From Apostichopus leukothele (taxonomy: Eukaryota > Echinodermata > Holothuroidea > Aspidochirotida > Stichopodidae), in NCBI GenBank assembly GCA_010014835.2, contig JAAAKB020202512.1, positions 1 through 20,237 on the forward strand: a DNA stretch of 20,237 bases, read 5' to 3'. Positions 11,354-20,237 of the stretch are shown one piece after another. The notes under the pieces are model-generated. The model was not told the origin of the DNA. It did no database searches and worked only from the letters and a program-made list of their open reading frames with translations. Position 1 is the first letter of the stretch; each line of letters begins with the position of its first letter. Position numbers and translations under genes: made by a program.

Positions 11354-12347
11354 AAGAAAATCAACCCAATGAATGAAGACAAACTTTTTGAGTAAACAAA
11401 ATCTGCAATGACATGTATGAGTTTTGCTGATGCATGTATATATACTGTGATTAAACAGCAAACGTCAGCATTTCAAAATGGAAATTAAGCTTTCATAGCG
11501 TATGAATAAGTCCTTGAAAGATTGATATAAATTTAAAAGTGTTTTGAAAGATCATCCTTTTGTGCTATCTTCTTCAAATTTAGAAGTCTCACTCGAAACC
11601 TTTAGGCTTCATTTTCAAGTAACGAGCATGTGACTTTTCTTTTAATTTACACAGATTCTGAACTGACTACGATGATATCTTCTTTCCTTTTTAAATGTAC
11701 AACAGAAAATTCCCTCAGTTAAAGCATAACTGGCCATCCATCGATCTGTAACCAAGTTCTTCATGTTTCTCAGTACTGTAGTTATAAACTAAGGCAAGTA
11801 TACAAAACCTACTGATCCCTAATTATTCATTTTAGTTGTGAGGCTTTAATTGGTTGTTAGGTGTAAAAGTGGTTATGACATCACAGCATTTCACTTGGTG
11901 ATCTAATAATGTTTTTTCAACCACAAACCAAAACTTAAAAAAGTTGTATGATGTATCGATCTAAACTAGTTATTTTGTGATCATGGTAATTAGCAACATG
12001 TATTAATATATATATTTGTACATGTATAATTAATTTCCAATCTATCACTGACAGCACAACTAATGTATGTCCCCCTTTAAACACCTATTTAATATATAAC
12101 AGGAAAATACCACTTAAAAGAACTGAAGATATGACAAGCTCTGCCACACCCTCTCTTAATAAATCATTAAACACTTTTTCCTCTGAAATATGACACAAGA
12201 TACTATAAACGGAACTGACATAATTCAAAATGAAACAAAACTGACGTATTTCAAAAAAGAACTCTTCAAGCATTTGTGCTGTAAGAAGAGTATAAGTAAT
12301 GAAGTACATACAGAATGACCAATCAATACAGTTCAGTTATGTATATT
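11354..12347. other. Non-coding spacer
   Basis: No exon, element or strong motif was recognised. The minus-strand open frame at 12085-12309 is hydrophobic and AT-driven, with no family resemblance. Confidence 0.5.
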
Positions 12348-12359
12348 GGGGGGGGGGGG
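12348..12359 (+). repeat. G12 homopolymer
   Basis: Twelve consecutive G in AT-rich surroundings. Confidence 0.97.
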
Positions 12360-12585
12360 TATATTACGACATGGACCAGAAAGGATACATTACCTTCCAT
12401 TCTAATTATATGCATTAGCTATTTTCATACCTATGATGAGTGCCTTTGAAATTCTAATGCGCATTCTGTTGCAGCAGTCTGGATACTTGTATCTCCATGT
12501 CTGTGAATATGTATTATGATTATTATTCCACAAATTCTTCTTGTAAAAGCTTCACTGACCAGTTGACAGTCATAATCCATCCTCC

Positions 12586-12616
12586 CCTCTCTCTCTCTCT
12601 CAATCTCTCTCTCTCA
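12586..12616. repeat. (CT)n microsatellite
   Basis: CT dinucleotides interrupted once by AA at about 12602. On the minus strand they produce the artefactual RERERLRERER peptide. Confidence 0.95.
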
Positions 12617-12699
12617 CTAAGAGGATGATCAGGCATGATCTCTCCGTTTCTCAATCCCACCCCTTGTAAAGCAATCTGCTTCATTATCTCATTAGGCTC

Positions 12700-12960
12700 C
12701 GCTGTTGGGCTACAAGCTGCATCACCTCTCACTTTCGGCTAATTAATCCCATTTATTGATAGGATGGTGATGGGGAGGCTTTCAAGTGTATACTAATTAA
12801 CATTTTTGTAACCTGGTCACTCTGAAGGACTCTCTTAGCGCAAATCAATGCCTTGCGGGTAAAAACCGCCGCCTCTGCATCAGGCCGAGGTACACGAAAG
12901 ACGGACGCAGTGATGGAGATCAATTTGCATATCGGAGATGTAATTTTATCTACATGTCCA
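12700..12960. promoter_or_regulatory. Candidate cis-regulatory element with CpG cluster
   Basis: The stretch has TAATTAATCCC (12740-12750; overlapping homeodomain and OTX-type TAATCCC sites), a POU octamer ATTTGCAT (12923-12930) and nine CpGs between 12839 and 12934, in otherwise CpG-poor DNA. No protein resemblance was found in any frame. It looks like conserved non-coding DNA, but conservation cannot be tested here. Confidence 0.33.
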
Positions 12961-14742
12961 GTTCATGGAGGGTTCAATACTTAAGGATGAGCACTACTGA
13001 CCATGGGATCTGTAATGCTTTTGTCAGAAAAGGAATTATATCTAGAAGTATGAACACAGATCAACAGATTACATTTACACTGGAAGCTCCATACAATTTG
13101 AAGGGATCGATAAACATGGAACAAAGTGTGTGGGGCAGTTGGTACATGGTCGGGCATGAAGGATGAAAGGGGCAGGGAGAGGTGTAAGGAAGGTGAAGGT
13201 GGTAGTCTGATCTGGTAATGCATGTCTTGCTTCAGGCCACCAAGGTCATATTTCTGATTTAAATAAGCTAGTTTGAATATGAATGCTTTAAATTGAACAC
13301 AAACATTAAAGATATCAGTAGAAAACAAACCAGAGTAATTAAGATGCCGCGTAAAGGAGAATCGATGCTATTTCATTCTTTCACAAGATTTACTTTTGAG
13401 AAATCTGTTGGTACAGTACGTGTACAGTGTGTACTGCAACAGCCGGTGTTAGCAACAAACACTGTGTGAAATACAATACTGTTCATATGTACATAGTTAC
13501 ATACACTGTTCATTGCAAAAATGGTGTCGCAGTGGTTTGAGTGACATTTTACACGTACAGTATGGCATAGAAAATAATGAAAACAAATACACTGTTTGTA
13601 CACTACATTGAAGAAAGGGAGAGAGAGAGCTTAAAAACCAATTTCAATTTAGGTTAACTATACACTGTGAGTATTGGAAACTATAGTTAAAATCACCATG
13701 GCGACCTGATGTTTGATCTTGTAGCATGATCAGTTATGTTTGACTTTGAAGATGAATCTGCTGGATCAAAAAATGTCAGGATTCCTGATAGGTAGAAAAA
13801 CTTATTTTTATTACAAATATTTTCACTGTATAGTAATGACCATTAAAAAAAACACAGTACAGATTTTAATGCTGTCTGAAAATCAATGGGGATTCCCCTG
13901 TTGATTCCAATCTAATACTAATGAGGTTTCTTTTCACCATGTTTTTCTTTATGGTTTGATATTTTGCCAGATACTACAGTACAGTTTTATTTCTGGTCTG
14001 TTTCTAATTAATAACTGCACATCCTCCATAAGTAGCTAATTATAGATATTGAATTTGAAGTAAGCTTACAAGATATACATATACATATAGATATATATGA
14101 TATTTATATATAGATATATATGTTTACATGCATGCATCACATATAATCAGTGCTAATTGTACTGTACCTGTTCATACTTAGTAACAACAAAATATGGAAT
14201 TTATGTGTTGAACATTTAGCTCTAGTATGTGGCCAGATGTTGCCCAATAAATTTGGCAAGCTCTCAATCATCATTAGCATGAATTTGAATGTTTACACCT
14301 ACAATCTTGATTACTTTCATTTTATTCATTAGATAAAAAAAACCTGAGGTAACATATTGCATTGTCAATATTTGCCTTAATTTTACTTGAGAAGAGTATA
14401 TTGTTTACTAGTAATCAAGATTTGACTGGAAAATGCATTTATTGCTATAAACATTACTGCTGATGCAACATGCGCCGTGTATGGGACTGCAAATATAGTC
14501 CGCTCACCTTTTGCATGAGAAAACCCATCAGGAAATGACATACATACCTGTTTATTATAATCACTTGGAATCTAGTTACAAAGAAATCTTTACAATAAAA
14601 GTTCTCTTGCCTTGTTCTTTACCTTAGTGAGGCCTCCCCTCCCCCACTCTCTCACTGTATGATTCTAAATATGCTGAATACAATTTACTTAAATACCATG
14701 GAAGAATTAGCGAGATATATAATCCAGATAAAGGACAATATC
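12961..14742. other. Non-coding spacer
   Basis: No exon was recognised. At 13400-13600 the tetra- to hexamers GTACAG/ACACTGT recur many times in both orientations, forming weak inverted repeats. An AT-rich stretch of ATATAGAT-like units lies at about 14072-14122. Confidence 0.5.
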
Positions 14743-14798
14743 ACAGCCAATTGGCATTTGATGACCTATTACAGCCAATTGGCATTTGATGACCTATT
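14743..14798. repeat. 28-bp perfect tandem duplication
   Basis: Two identical 28-bp units (14743-14770 and 14771-14798). Each contains the 10-bp palindrome GCCAATTGGC, which carries CCAAT on both strands. Confidence 0.97.
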
Positions 14799-16329
14799 AC
14801 AGCTAGCTTCTTGTACTTTTCAAAGAAGGCGAGACTTTTCTATGAATCAGCAAGAAAGTACAGAGTTCCAATGGAATTTGCCAGCTGTTGGGGGGATTTT
14901 GCTTAAATGTTTTCCCTTAAAATTAAGAAACAGGAGTTTTTAACTACATATTCCTTCATAGTCTCAAATTACTTTTCATTCAGGTCATTCACACTTCAAT
15001 TTTTGAATTTCTATATCTGAAATGAAACCAAAATGTCCACAAGCAGATCGTCACATGATTTAAATGCATGATAACGGAGTTTCCTTTTTTTTATGACCCT
15101 ATTTAAATATGTTTTTGAAGGTCATAAAAGAATTTAACGTAAGCCGTTTCATCCAGACCGCACATTGTTGTGTGCGAAAAGGTGTCATTGTTGATACACA
15201 AAGATTTCAGTAATTTTTAATAGATAAAATAAACCTCGTAAATACTACTCCCCTGTGCATCTATCCAAAGAATACTATTCTAGATTATATGTTTAATATA
15301 ACATGTAAATAAAAAAAAATAGATTGCTTACCCAAATTCGAAGAATCATAAATACCCCTTGTTTAATCACCGTACAACGCAATCCCCATAATTTTTAGCT
15401 CGAGTGGTCCTCCACATGCAAAAAAAATGCTTAATTGTTTACATTTATTAGACTGTCCGAGGTAACTATATTTTGATTTGATTACCCCATCAAGGATGCA
15501 GATAGATATTTCCATGGGAAAGTTTATTTCCGTGTGTTTATTCAATATTTAAAGGAATAGAGTCTATTAAATTACACAAGCATTGCAAGATTGATCAAAT
15601 GGTAATCTTTTACTTCCTCCTGCAGATACAGGGATTCAATATACTACATCCACATGTGGATAAATCAAACCTGCACTCTGGGTACAGAGAATTAGACGGA
15701 AAGGATGGATGTATTGTATCGTTACATTATGGATGTTGTTTACATTCTGATTCTGATAAACATGTTAAATAATTTAAGTGAATTCTTTCTTGACTTCTTG
15801 GAACATTCAAGAATGTTGCCTTTTGATCCAGCTGATCAGCCAAACTTCACCGACCAAACAACCAACCAATCAATCAATCCACGACAATTACTGAAAGTCA
15901 ATATCTGTGGCTATATAAGGTGCTGAAGTAAAATGAAAGGGACAATTAAAAATTCCTCTTGAGAGAAAATGGGGGAGGGGGGTCTTTCAGGAGAATGTTC
16001 AATTTTTCAAATGACTTTTCTTGATATTGTGGCTGTCTGGTCCATATCGTTAGAGCATGGACATTAAAATCTCTGTCAACATAGATCGCAGGAAAAACAA
16101 TGAGTTGTAGCGGAGCATTTCAGAGCCATGTTGGGCCCCAGGGACAATTATGTTAACTGTTTCGTTAAGTCTACATTTTGCTTTGGCCAAGGGGCTATAG
16201 TGGCAGTCCCCTGAAGCCCTCCCCACCCCCTCTTTGTCAGGTCTAAGTTCTGAGATTATTCCTCTTCCACCACCATTTCACCTACCCTAGCTTCCGTCAT
16301 CTATCTATACCCTGCCATCTCCATCATAC
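14799..16329. other. Non-coding spacer
   Basis: No exon was recognised. A small CpG-containing patch at about 15138-15180 includes CGCACA...TGTGCG. ATCCACATGTGGAT (15648-15661) is a perfect palindrome of a length expected by chance. Confidence 0.5.
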
Positions 16330-16480
16330 TTTACACTATTTAAACCAAGAATCATAGCTAATTATACTACTAGTATATATAGGAGACTGTTCATATACAC
16401 CTCCTAAAGACAATCTGCATGGCCTTACAGTTCACACTGAAACAATTAGCGTTCAAAGCTAATTACCCTCGAGTTCAGAA
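16330..16480. promoter_or_regulatory. Cluster of homeodomain-type sites with inverted repeats
   Basis: AGCTAATTAT lies at about 16357, and AATTAGC...GCTAATT (7-bp arms, 7-base gap) at 16444-16464. TAGGAG...CTCCTA (16380-16406) adds a second short inverted repeat. This could be an enhancer fragment; motifs this short in AT-rich DNA are weak evidence. Confidence 0.2.
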
Positions 16481-17217
16481 GAGTACCGATTCATCTACCT
16501 AACTGAGGAGAAACTACAGAGAATTTCCAATAAAACTAACTTTTAATTTAAAAATAACTTTTAAAATATGAAATATTGCTAAAACTTCAAAGCAGTCCCC
16601 CTCTAATATCATTATCTCATTTCTCTTCTCATACATCCATAGTCTGAAGTTCAGCTTCAATGACAGCATAGCACCAAAGTCTACCGGATCATTCACCCAA
16701 TATCACAGCACAGACAAAATAAATAACATTTTATCTTCATTAAAGCAACACGCTAGGTTCACATTAAAATGAATATGAACACAGAGGAAATTTAAACACA
16801 AGAGGTTGATGTTACTGTAAGTTTTTAAGCTGGGATACATAAATGATTGGGTAACATTGAATTTTCCATTTGCTGGCTGATGTCTGCAGGGTTTTAACAT
16901 CAATTTAACTATAAGACAAAACTAATAAATTGATCTAAAACACCTGTATGTTTGTCATTTATATACTTTCCTTCAAAGCCTACATGTACCACTTTAACAG
17001 ATCTAAATACATTGCCGAGGAAAAGTTTGCACAACGGAATCCTTGACAAACTTTCTCACGCAATATCCTTCTATAAAATAAACATTCGCATAAGATGGCT
17101 GGCCGTTATTCTTATGAGCCAACATTTCTTAATTCATAGCATATGCATTCTGATCACTGTTTATGTGCATGAGGCAGACGACACACATGTACCATTAGTA
17201 CACACAATAAGTGCTAA
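16481..17217. other. Non-coding spacer
   Basis: Open frames on both strands (for example 16952-17251 +) have no family resemblance and no convincing splice sites. Nothing else was recognised. Confidence 0.5.
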
Positions 17218-17238
17218 CATAATTGACTGGCATACCAA

Positions 17239-17276
17239 AGGACCAACGTAACTTGGCTAGCCCTTACGTTGGTCCT
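17239..17276. other. 13-bp-stem hairpin
   Basis: AGGACCAACGTAA (17239-17251) is perfectly complementary to TTACGTTGGTCCT (17264-17276). The 12-base gap contains the palindrome GGCTAGCC. Farther out, CATAATTG (17218-17225) pairs with CAATTGATG (17290-17298) apart from one bulge. It may be a foldback or MITE remnant, or a structured RNA; the large unpaired middle makes a microRNA precursor unlikely. Confidence 0.7.
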
Positions 17277-17298
17277 AAACGCAGCTAACCAATTGATG

Positions 17299-18125
17299 AA
17301 GTGATTTGACTTTACAAACCAGAGTTCTACTTTTCTCACAAGTTCCACCAGTAGTTGATAAATGATCTTTAATGAACAGGTCTGATAGGATGTGAGAGTC
17401 AGGGGCAAGGGGGTGTCTAGGGGTCAATTTGGGGACCCACGAAACGGGATATATGAAGATTGCCACAAAGTGACACTTGTGATATAGTTGTCCCTGGGGT
17501 CCGATCTGGCTCTTGCTGCATGTGTTTATGAAGACATATATCCTCTGTGCGTCATTAAAGAGACTGTAGTGTAGATGTCAAAGGGGGGTACCGCATGGTG
17601 ATACCAAAACTGAATTACAACAATTTGCATAAGCTAGTAGCTAGTGTGTTGTGCTGTCAGCTAAAGGAATCTGTCAATTGTTGAGTTGGTCAGCAACTTT
17701 TCACTTAAAACAAACAGTGAACACTTGATCCTAACCCTGACACTGTTTCATAGCAGATATATGTATACCTATAGCTTAGCATACGTAGTTTACATATAGG
17801 GATCAGGGCTGAAGCTTCCTGCAGTACAAGACCCTAAATATTAAGGCTAAATACCAGATTATTGTACAATATCGGATTCAGGAAGAACTTTCACAAACTT
17901 TTATAGAGCAGTAACAGGATATGTATCTTTGGCATAAACTTTGATAAGTGGACCTGGCAAATGTCAGATATCAATACAAAGTAATGAAATTAATGCAATC
18001 AAATTAACTGCGCTCATCACGTGCTATTGTGTGCCTTGATAGAATTACTGTCAAGCCACTCACTAGAACAGGAAGTCCTGTACAAACATTTCTTTCTTTC
18101 TTTCTTCTCAGAATAGACATTTCAT
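17299..18125. other. Non-coding spacer
   Basis: No exon was recognised. A short (TTTC)n run lies at about 18089-18105. The open frames on the minus strand near 17214-17466 have no family resemblance. Confidence 0.5.
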
Positions 18126-18160
18126 TTAAATATGTTTTAAGGGTTAAATATGTTTTAGGG
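18126..18160. repeat. 18-bp near-perfect tandem duplication
   Basis: TTAAATATGTTTTAAGGG (18126-18143) is repeated with one A missing at 18144-18160. Confidence 0.9.
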
Positions 18161-18951
18161 TCAAGTAGGGTTTAAGAGGCAGCCACAACTCAAGAAGACT
18201 TCTAAATTGTATCTTAAGAAAATACAGGTGGCTTTTTTGATAAAAGACCTTGATCTTTGTCCAACCCTCATTATTCCGGACAAAAGTAAAATAATACCAC
18301 ATGCACACACAAGGCTAAACTTCAGTATGGTGATCTAGTTTGTTGATGCTGTGTGTCCACTTAAATCCCTCATTTCAATACTCTTAAGCTTCCTAAGTAC
18401 TCTCTACAGGTAAATAGTCTTAGTCACCAGTATAGTAAATCCACACTCCACTTGGTACAGTATATTGTGTGTTAATCTTTAAAAGGACAACACTCTGAAG
18501 AAAGAGGGGAAATCTGCTTTATACACAACACAGTCTTATGCAATACAAAAAGCTGCTTATTAACATACAGTCCTTACTTTAATACTTGGGCAATAAAAAG
18601 AAAGTTTTTTTTTGTTTTTGTTTTTCACTTTCCACTGCTTTTCCACTTTGAGACAGTTTAATGGTTCTGTACATGAAACTCATGCATGATAACAAAATAC
18701 AAATATTGGCCCTGAAATGTACAAGAAATAACGAAAGAAAAGGTTTTTTGTCACAAATACAGACTGCAATTAAGGCAGAAAGATCGATGGTCCCTTCTGC
18801 AATATCAGTGAAAATAACGGGTAAAACTGGCTCCGGTCAATTCTGGTGTCACTATATTAACATTTGGAACATTTCAATCTGATCAAAGCCTGCAAATGTA
18901 TCGTGGAAATATTCATATCAAATGAAATACTTAAATCAATCATGGAGCAAA
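18161..18951. other. Non-coding spacer upstream of the LINE
   Basis: No USP39 exon or other coding sequence was recognised. The open frame at 18661-18882 has no family resemblance and does not match the RT region expected upstream of the LINE end. Confidence 0.5.
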
Positions 18952-19214
18952 AGTGCTATTGCTGCTGCTGCCCCTTCTCTGTGGAACAGCCTTCCAGAAC
19001 ATGTAAAACACAGTCCATCTCTTGCTTCTTTTAAACTCTCTCTCAAGACTCATCTGATGAAAACTGTTTAACTAATTGTTCATTGTTGCCCATTTTTGCT
19101 TGCATTTTTGTCTGTTTTTTTTGGTTTTGCTCTCGCACTGTTTGTGTCACTGCACCATGATATCTTTTTTGACGGATACCGGCGCATTTTAAATGTCCAT
19201 TATTTTTATTATTT
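18952..19214 (+). mobile_element. 5'-truncated non-LTR retrotransposon (LINE) 3' end, CR1/L2-like
   Basis: One open frame from 18952 to the TAA at 19069-19071 reads SAIAAAAPSLWNSLPEHVK, then SPSLASFK and LSLKTHLMKTV-stop. This is the C-terminal end of the reverse-transcriptase ORF of CR1/L2-type LINEs, whose family pattern is roughly FS-AAP-LWNSLP...SFK-LKTHL. A short 3' UTR follows and ends with GGCGC (19181-19185), a TAAA-containing spacer and an ATT-rich tail, as expected for this group. The frame is undamaged over 39 codons although all upstream RT and endonuclease sequence is missing, which fits 5' truncation on insertion. The upstream limit may extend slightly further, as codons from 18922 remain open but do not match clearly. 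The element sits on the same strand as USP39 and ends about four bases before the exon. Family assignment beyond CR1/L2-like is inference. Confidence 0.85.
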
Positions 19215-19218
19215 ACAG
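19199..19218 (+). other. 3' splice site of the USP39 exon
   Basis: A T-rich run ending in ATTTACAG precedes the exon. Its T/A pattern (ATT-like units) continues the tail of the LINE fragment immediately upstream, so much of the pyrimidine tract appears to come from the retrotransposon. I see no strong branch-point consensus in the last 40 bases. Confidence 0.8.
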
Positions 19219-19361
19219 GAGTACAAGACATACAAAGATTCAACTATTAAGAGATTTGAATTGACAAGGTTACCACCTTATCTCATCATCTGCATCAAAA
19301 GATTCACCAAAAATACCTTCTTCGTCGAGAAAAATCGCACCATTGTCAACTTCCCCGTCAA
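19219..19361 (+). CDS. USP39: USP39/SAD1 internal exon (partial gene)
   Basis: This exon encodes 47 codons plus two bases of the next. USP39 is a spliceosome factor that helps assemble or stabilise the U4/U6.U5 tri-snRNP in the nucleus; its ubiquitin-protease-like domain is generally regarded as catalytically inactive. The translation starts EYKTYKDS and contains LPPYLIICIKRF, the strand motif shared by the USP fold, then FTKNTFFVEKN and TIVNFP, which I recognise as specific to USP39 rather than other USPs. It lies in the C-terminal part of that domain, roughly residues 425-475 of about 565 by my memory of the vertebrate protein. The left boundary follows ATTTACAG and opens in phase 0; the right boundary is AA|GTAAGA, leaving phase 2. 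Reading through the donor gives an immediate TAA, and an upstream in-frame ATG at 19096 lies in retrotransposon sequence, so neither is a real gene end. No other USP39 exon was found in the window. Intact frame and splice sites argue against a processed pseudogene. Confidence 0.93.
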
Positions 19362-19367
19362 GTAAGA
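19362..19367 (+). other. 5' splice site of the USP39 exon
   Basis: GTAAGA directly follows the conserved TIVNFPV codons and the AA of a split codon. It is a strong metazoan donor, and homology to USP39 breaks off exactly here. Confidence 0.88.
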
Positions 19368-20183
19368 CCATCTCCTTAGTTTTGAAATTTGTTCAGTGGG
19401 ATCCATCAATTTGTTTCTCGATTTTAAGATATTTGAAGAGAGGCAAGCTTATTTAAAGTTGTTATATATATTTCAGACTGTTGTAGTAGTAGTAACCGTA
19501 ACAAGCCTATTGGTATGGGAAACTTCAATGTCCCCACTGAGGGCGCTGTTACCTCCACTGAGGGCGCTGTTACATCAATGGTCATGATGCACATGGTCTT
19601 TAATCTGTCTACATGATCTCCAAAGATTTCTATGTCATGAATATATATAGTACCGATATGACCGAGCCCTCTGTTGATTGAAGGCATCGCTGATGATCCT
19701 TACTAGTACAACATATCTGTCTTTGCTAACTACGACTTTCACCTTTGCAATGGTTTATCCGTGCACTCGATGTTGATATGATCCCATAGGGTGGTGTATT
19801 TAATGTTTCATATTTGACATGAATCATAACGTAACATTTCTAATATACCCCATAAAGAGACCACCCAAACAAAATGATAAGATCATTACCATGGGAGGGT
19901 ATGACACACCCTAGTTTCTTCAGAAACGCATTTATTTATGAAGCAAATGTATATTTTCCAGCCCGTGAAAATTGATCCATGCGTTCTACAGGGGCGGTAC
20001 CCAAATTATATCCCATTGGTCTTGCCATACTTAATTAGTTCCTTAAGCAAAGAATGCTTTTACATCTTTTCTGAGTGCTTATTATTCAGTATTTACAATT
20101 TGACATAAATTATAATAATTCCAGTTATGGGTTTAAGTCATCCACCCAGAGGTTCATTCCAGGTAAACTCATCTGAAATGTAA
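19368..20183 (+). other. USP39 intron (downstream part)
   Basis: This follows the exon donor. I looked for the next USP39 segment (the family continues with an NVDL-like sequence) and found none, so the intron exceeds about 870 bp. It contains the 21-bp duplication described separately. Confidence 0.7.
19535..19573 (+). repeat. 21-bp tandem duplication with CTCF-like cores
   Basis: CACTGAGGGCGCTGTTAC occurs at 19535-19552 and again at 19556-19573, a period of 21 bp. TGAGGGCGCT differs by one base from the CTCF core pattern AGRKGGCGCT. A repetitive-element origin is equally possible. Confidence 0.85.
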
Positions 20184-20237
20184 GGCAGGCGCGTAGCCAA
20201 GGGTGGGGGGGGGGGGGGGGGGGGGGAGAGAGAGAGA
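20184..20237 (+). repeat. GCGCGTAGCCA + poly-G + (AG)n, cut by the window edge
   Basis: GGCAGGCGCGTAGCCAAGGG is followed by 22 G (20205-20226) and AG units to the last base. From memory, GGCGCGTAGCCAGG followed by G runs is a recurrent motif at the ends of dispersed repeats in marine invertebrate genomes. The family cannot be named here, and the element continues outside the window. Confidence 0.6.

Noticed and set aside
12523-12732. Minus-strand open frame with an RERERLRERER stretch
   Set aside because: The stretch is the translation of the CT microsatellite at 12586-12616.
13526-13541. tRNA A-box-like string GTCGCAGTGGTTTGAG, possible SINE
   Set aside because: No B box follows at the proper distance and no cloverleaf forms.
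15648-15661. Perfect 14-bp palindrome ATCCACATGTGGAT
   Set aside because: About one such palindrome is expected by chance in 20 kb.
16952-17251. 99-codon open frame, the longest in the window
   Set aside because: Composition is AT-driven, there is no recognisable motif, and it ends inside the hairpin at 17239-17276.
18126-18175. TTAGGG-like strings suggesting interstitial telomere repeat
   Set aside because: The strings are not in tandem hexamer register; they come from an 18-bp duplication.
19096-19365. Open frame starting at an ATG and running through the USP39 residues to a TAA
   Set aside because: The first 41 codons are LINE 3' UTR sequence and the TAA overlaps the GTAAGA donor. Homology covers exactly the splice-bounded part only.

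Overview
The window reads as animal nuclear DNA. It is AT-rich and almost free of coding sequence, with simple repeats, G/C homopolymer tracts and remnants of non-LTR retrotransposons. The one gene piece I can defend is a single internal exon (19219-19361, + strand) of USP39/SAD1, the U4/U6.U5 tri-snRNP-associated splicing factor, flanked by a matching 3' splice site and a GTAAGA donor. The USP39 residues, the CR1/L2-like LINE tails ending in GGCGC + ATT repeats, and the GCGCGTAGCCA + poly-G motif at the right edge suggest a marine invertebrate. An echinoderm is my guess, with low confidence.

Layout: 1-3182 is non-coding, with a minus-strand G-quadruplex motif (559-587), a CpG-richer patch (about 811-1140) and two poly-C tracts. 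At 3183-3462 lies the 3' end of a LINE whose last coding residues and 3' UTR are tandemly duplicated (99 bp and 95 bp copies), followed by an ATT tail. From 3463 to 18951 there is no exon I can recognise; this holds microsatellites, short tandem duplications (6162-6201, 11318-11353, 14743-14798), a 13-bp-stem hairpin (17239-17276) and three patches that look like possible regulatory elements (5360-6130, 12700-12960, 16330-16480). At 18952-19214 is a second LINE 3' end, and the USP39 exon begins four bases after its tail. The rest (19362-20237) is USP39 intron with a 21-bp tandem duplication resembling CTCF cores, and a poly-G/GA repeat at the edge.

If the upstream 19.2 kb belongs to the same gene, it is one very long USP39 intron; the window cannot tell this apart from intergenic sequence or an assembly join. 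The most interesting observation is that the LINE tail next to the exon appears to supply the pyrimidine-rich part of the exon's 3' splice site. I found no CRISPR array, operon, complete mobile element, tRNA, rRNA or novel multi-gene system.
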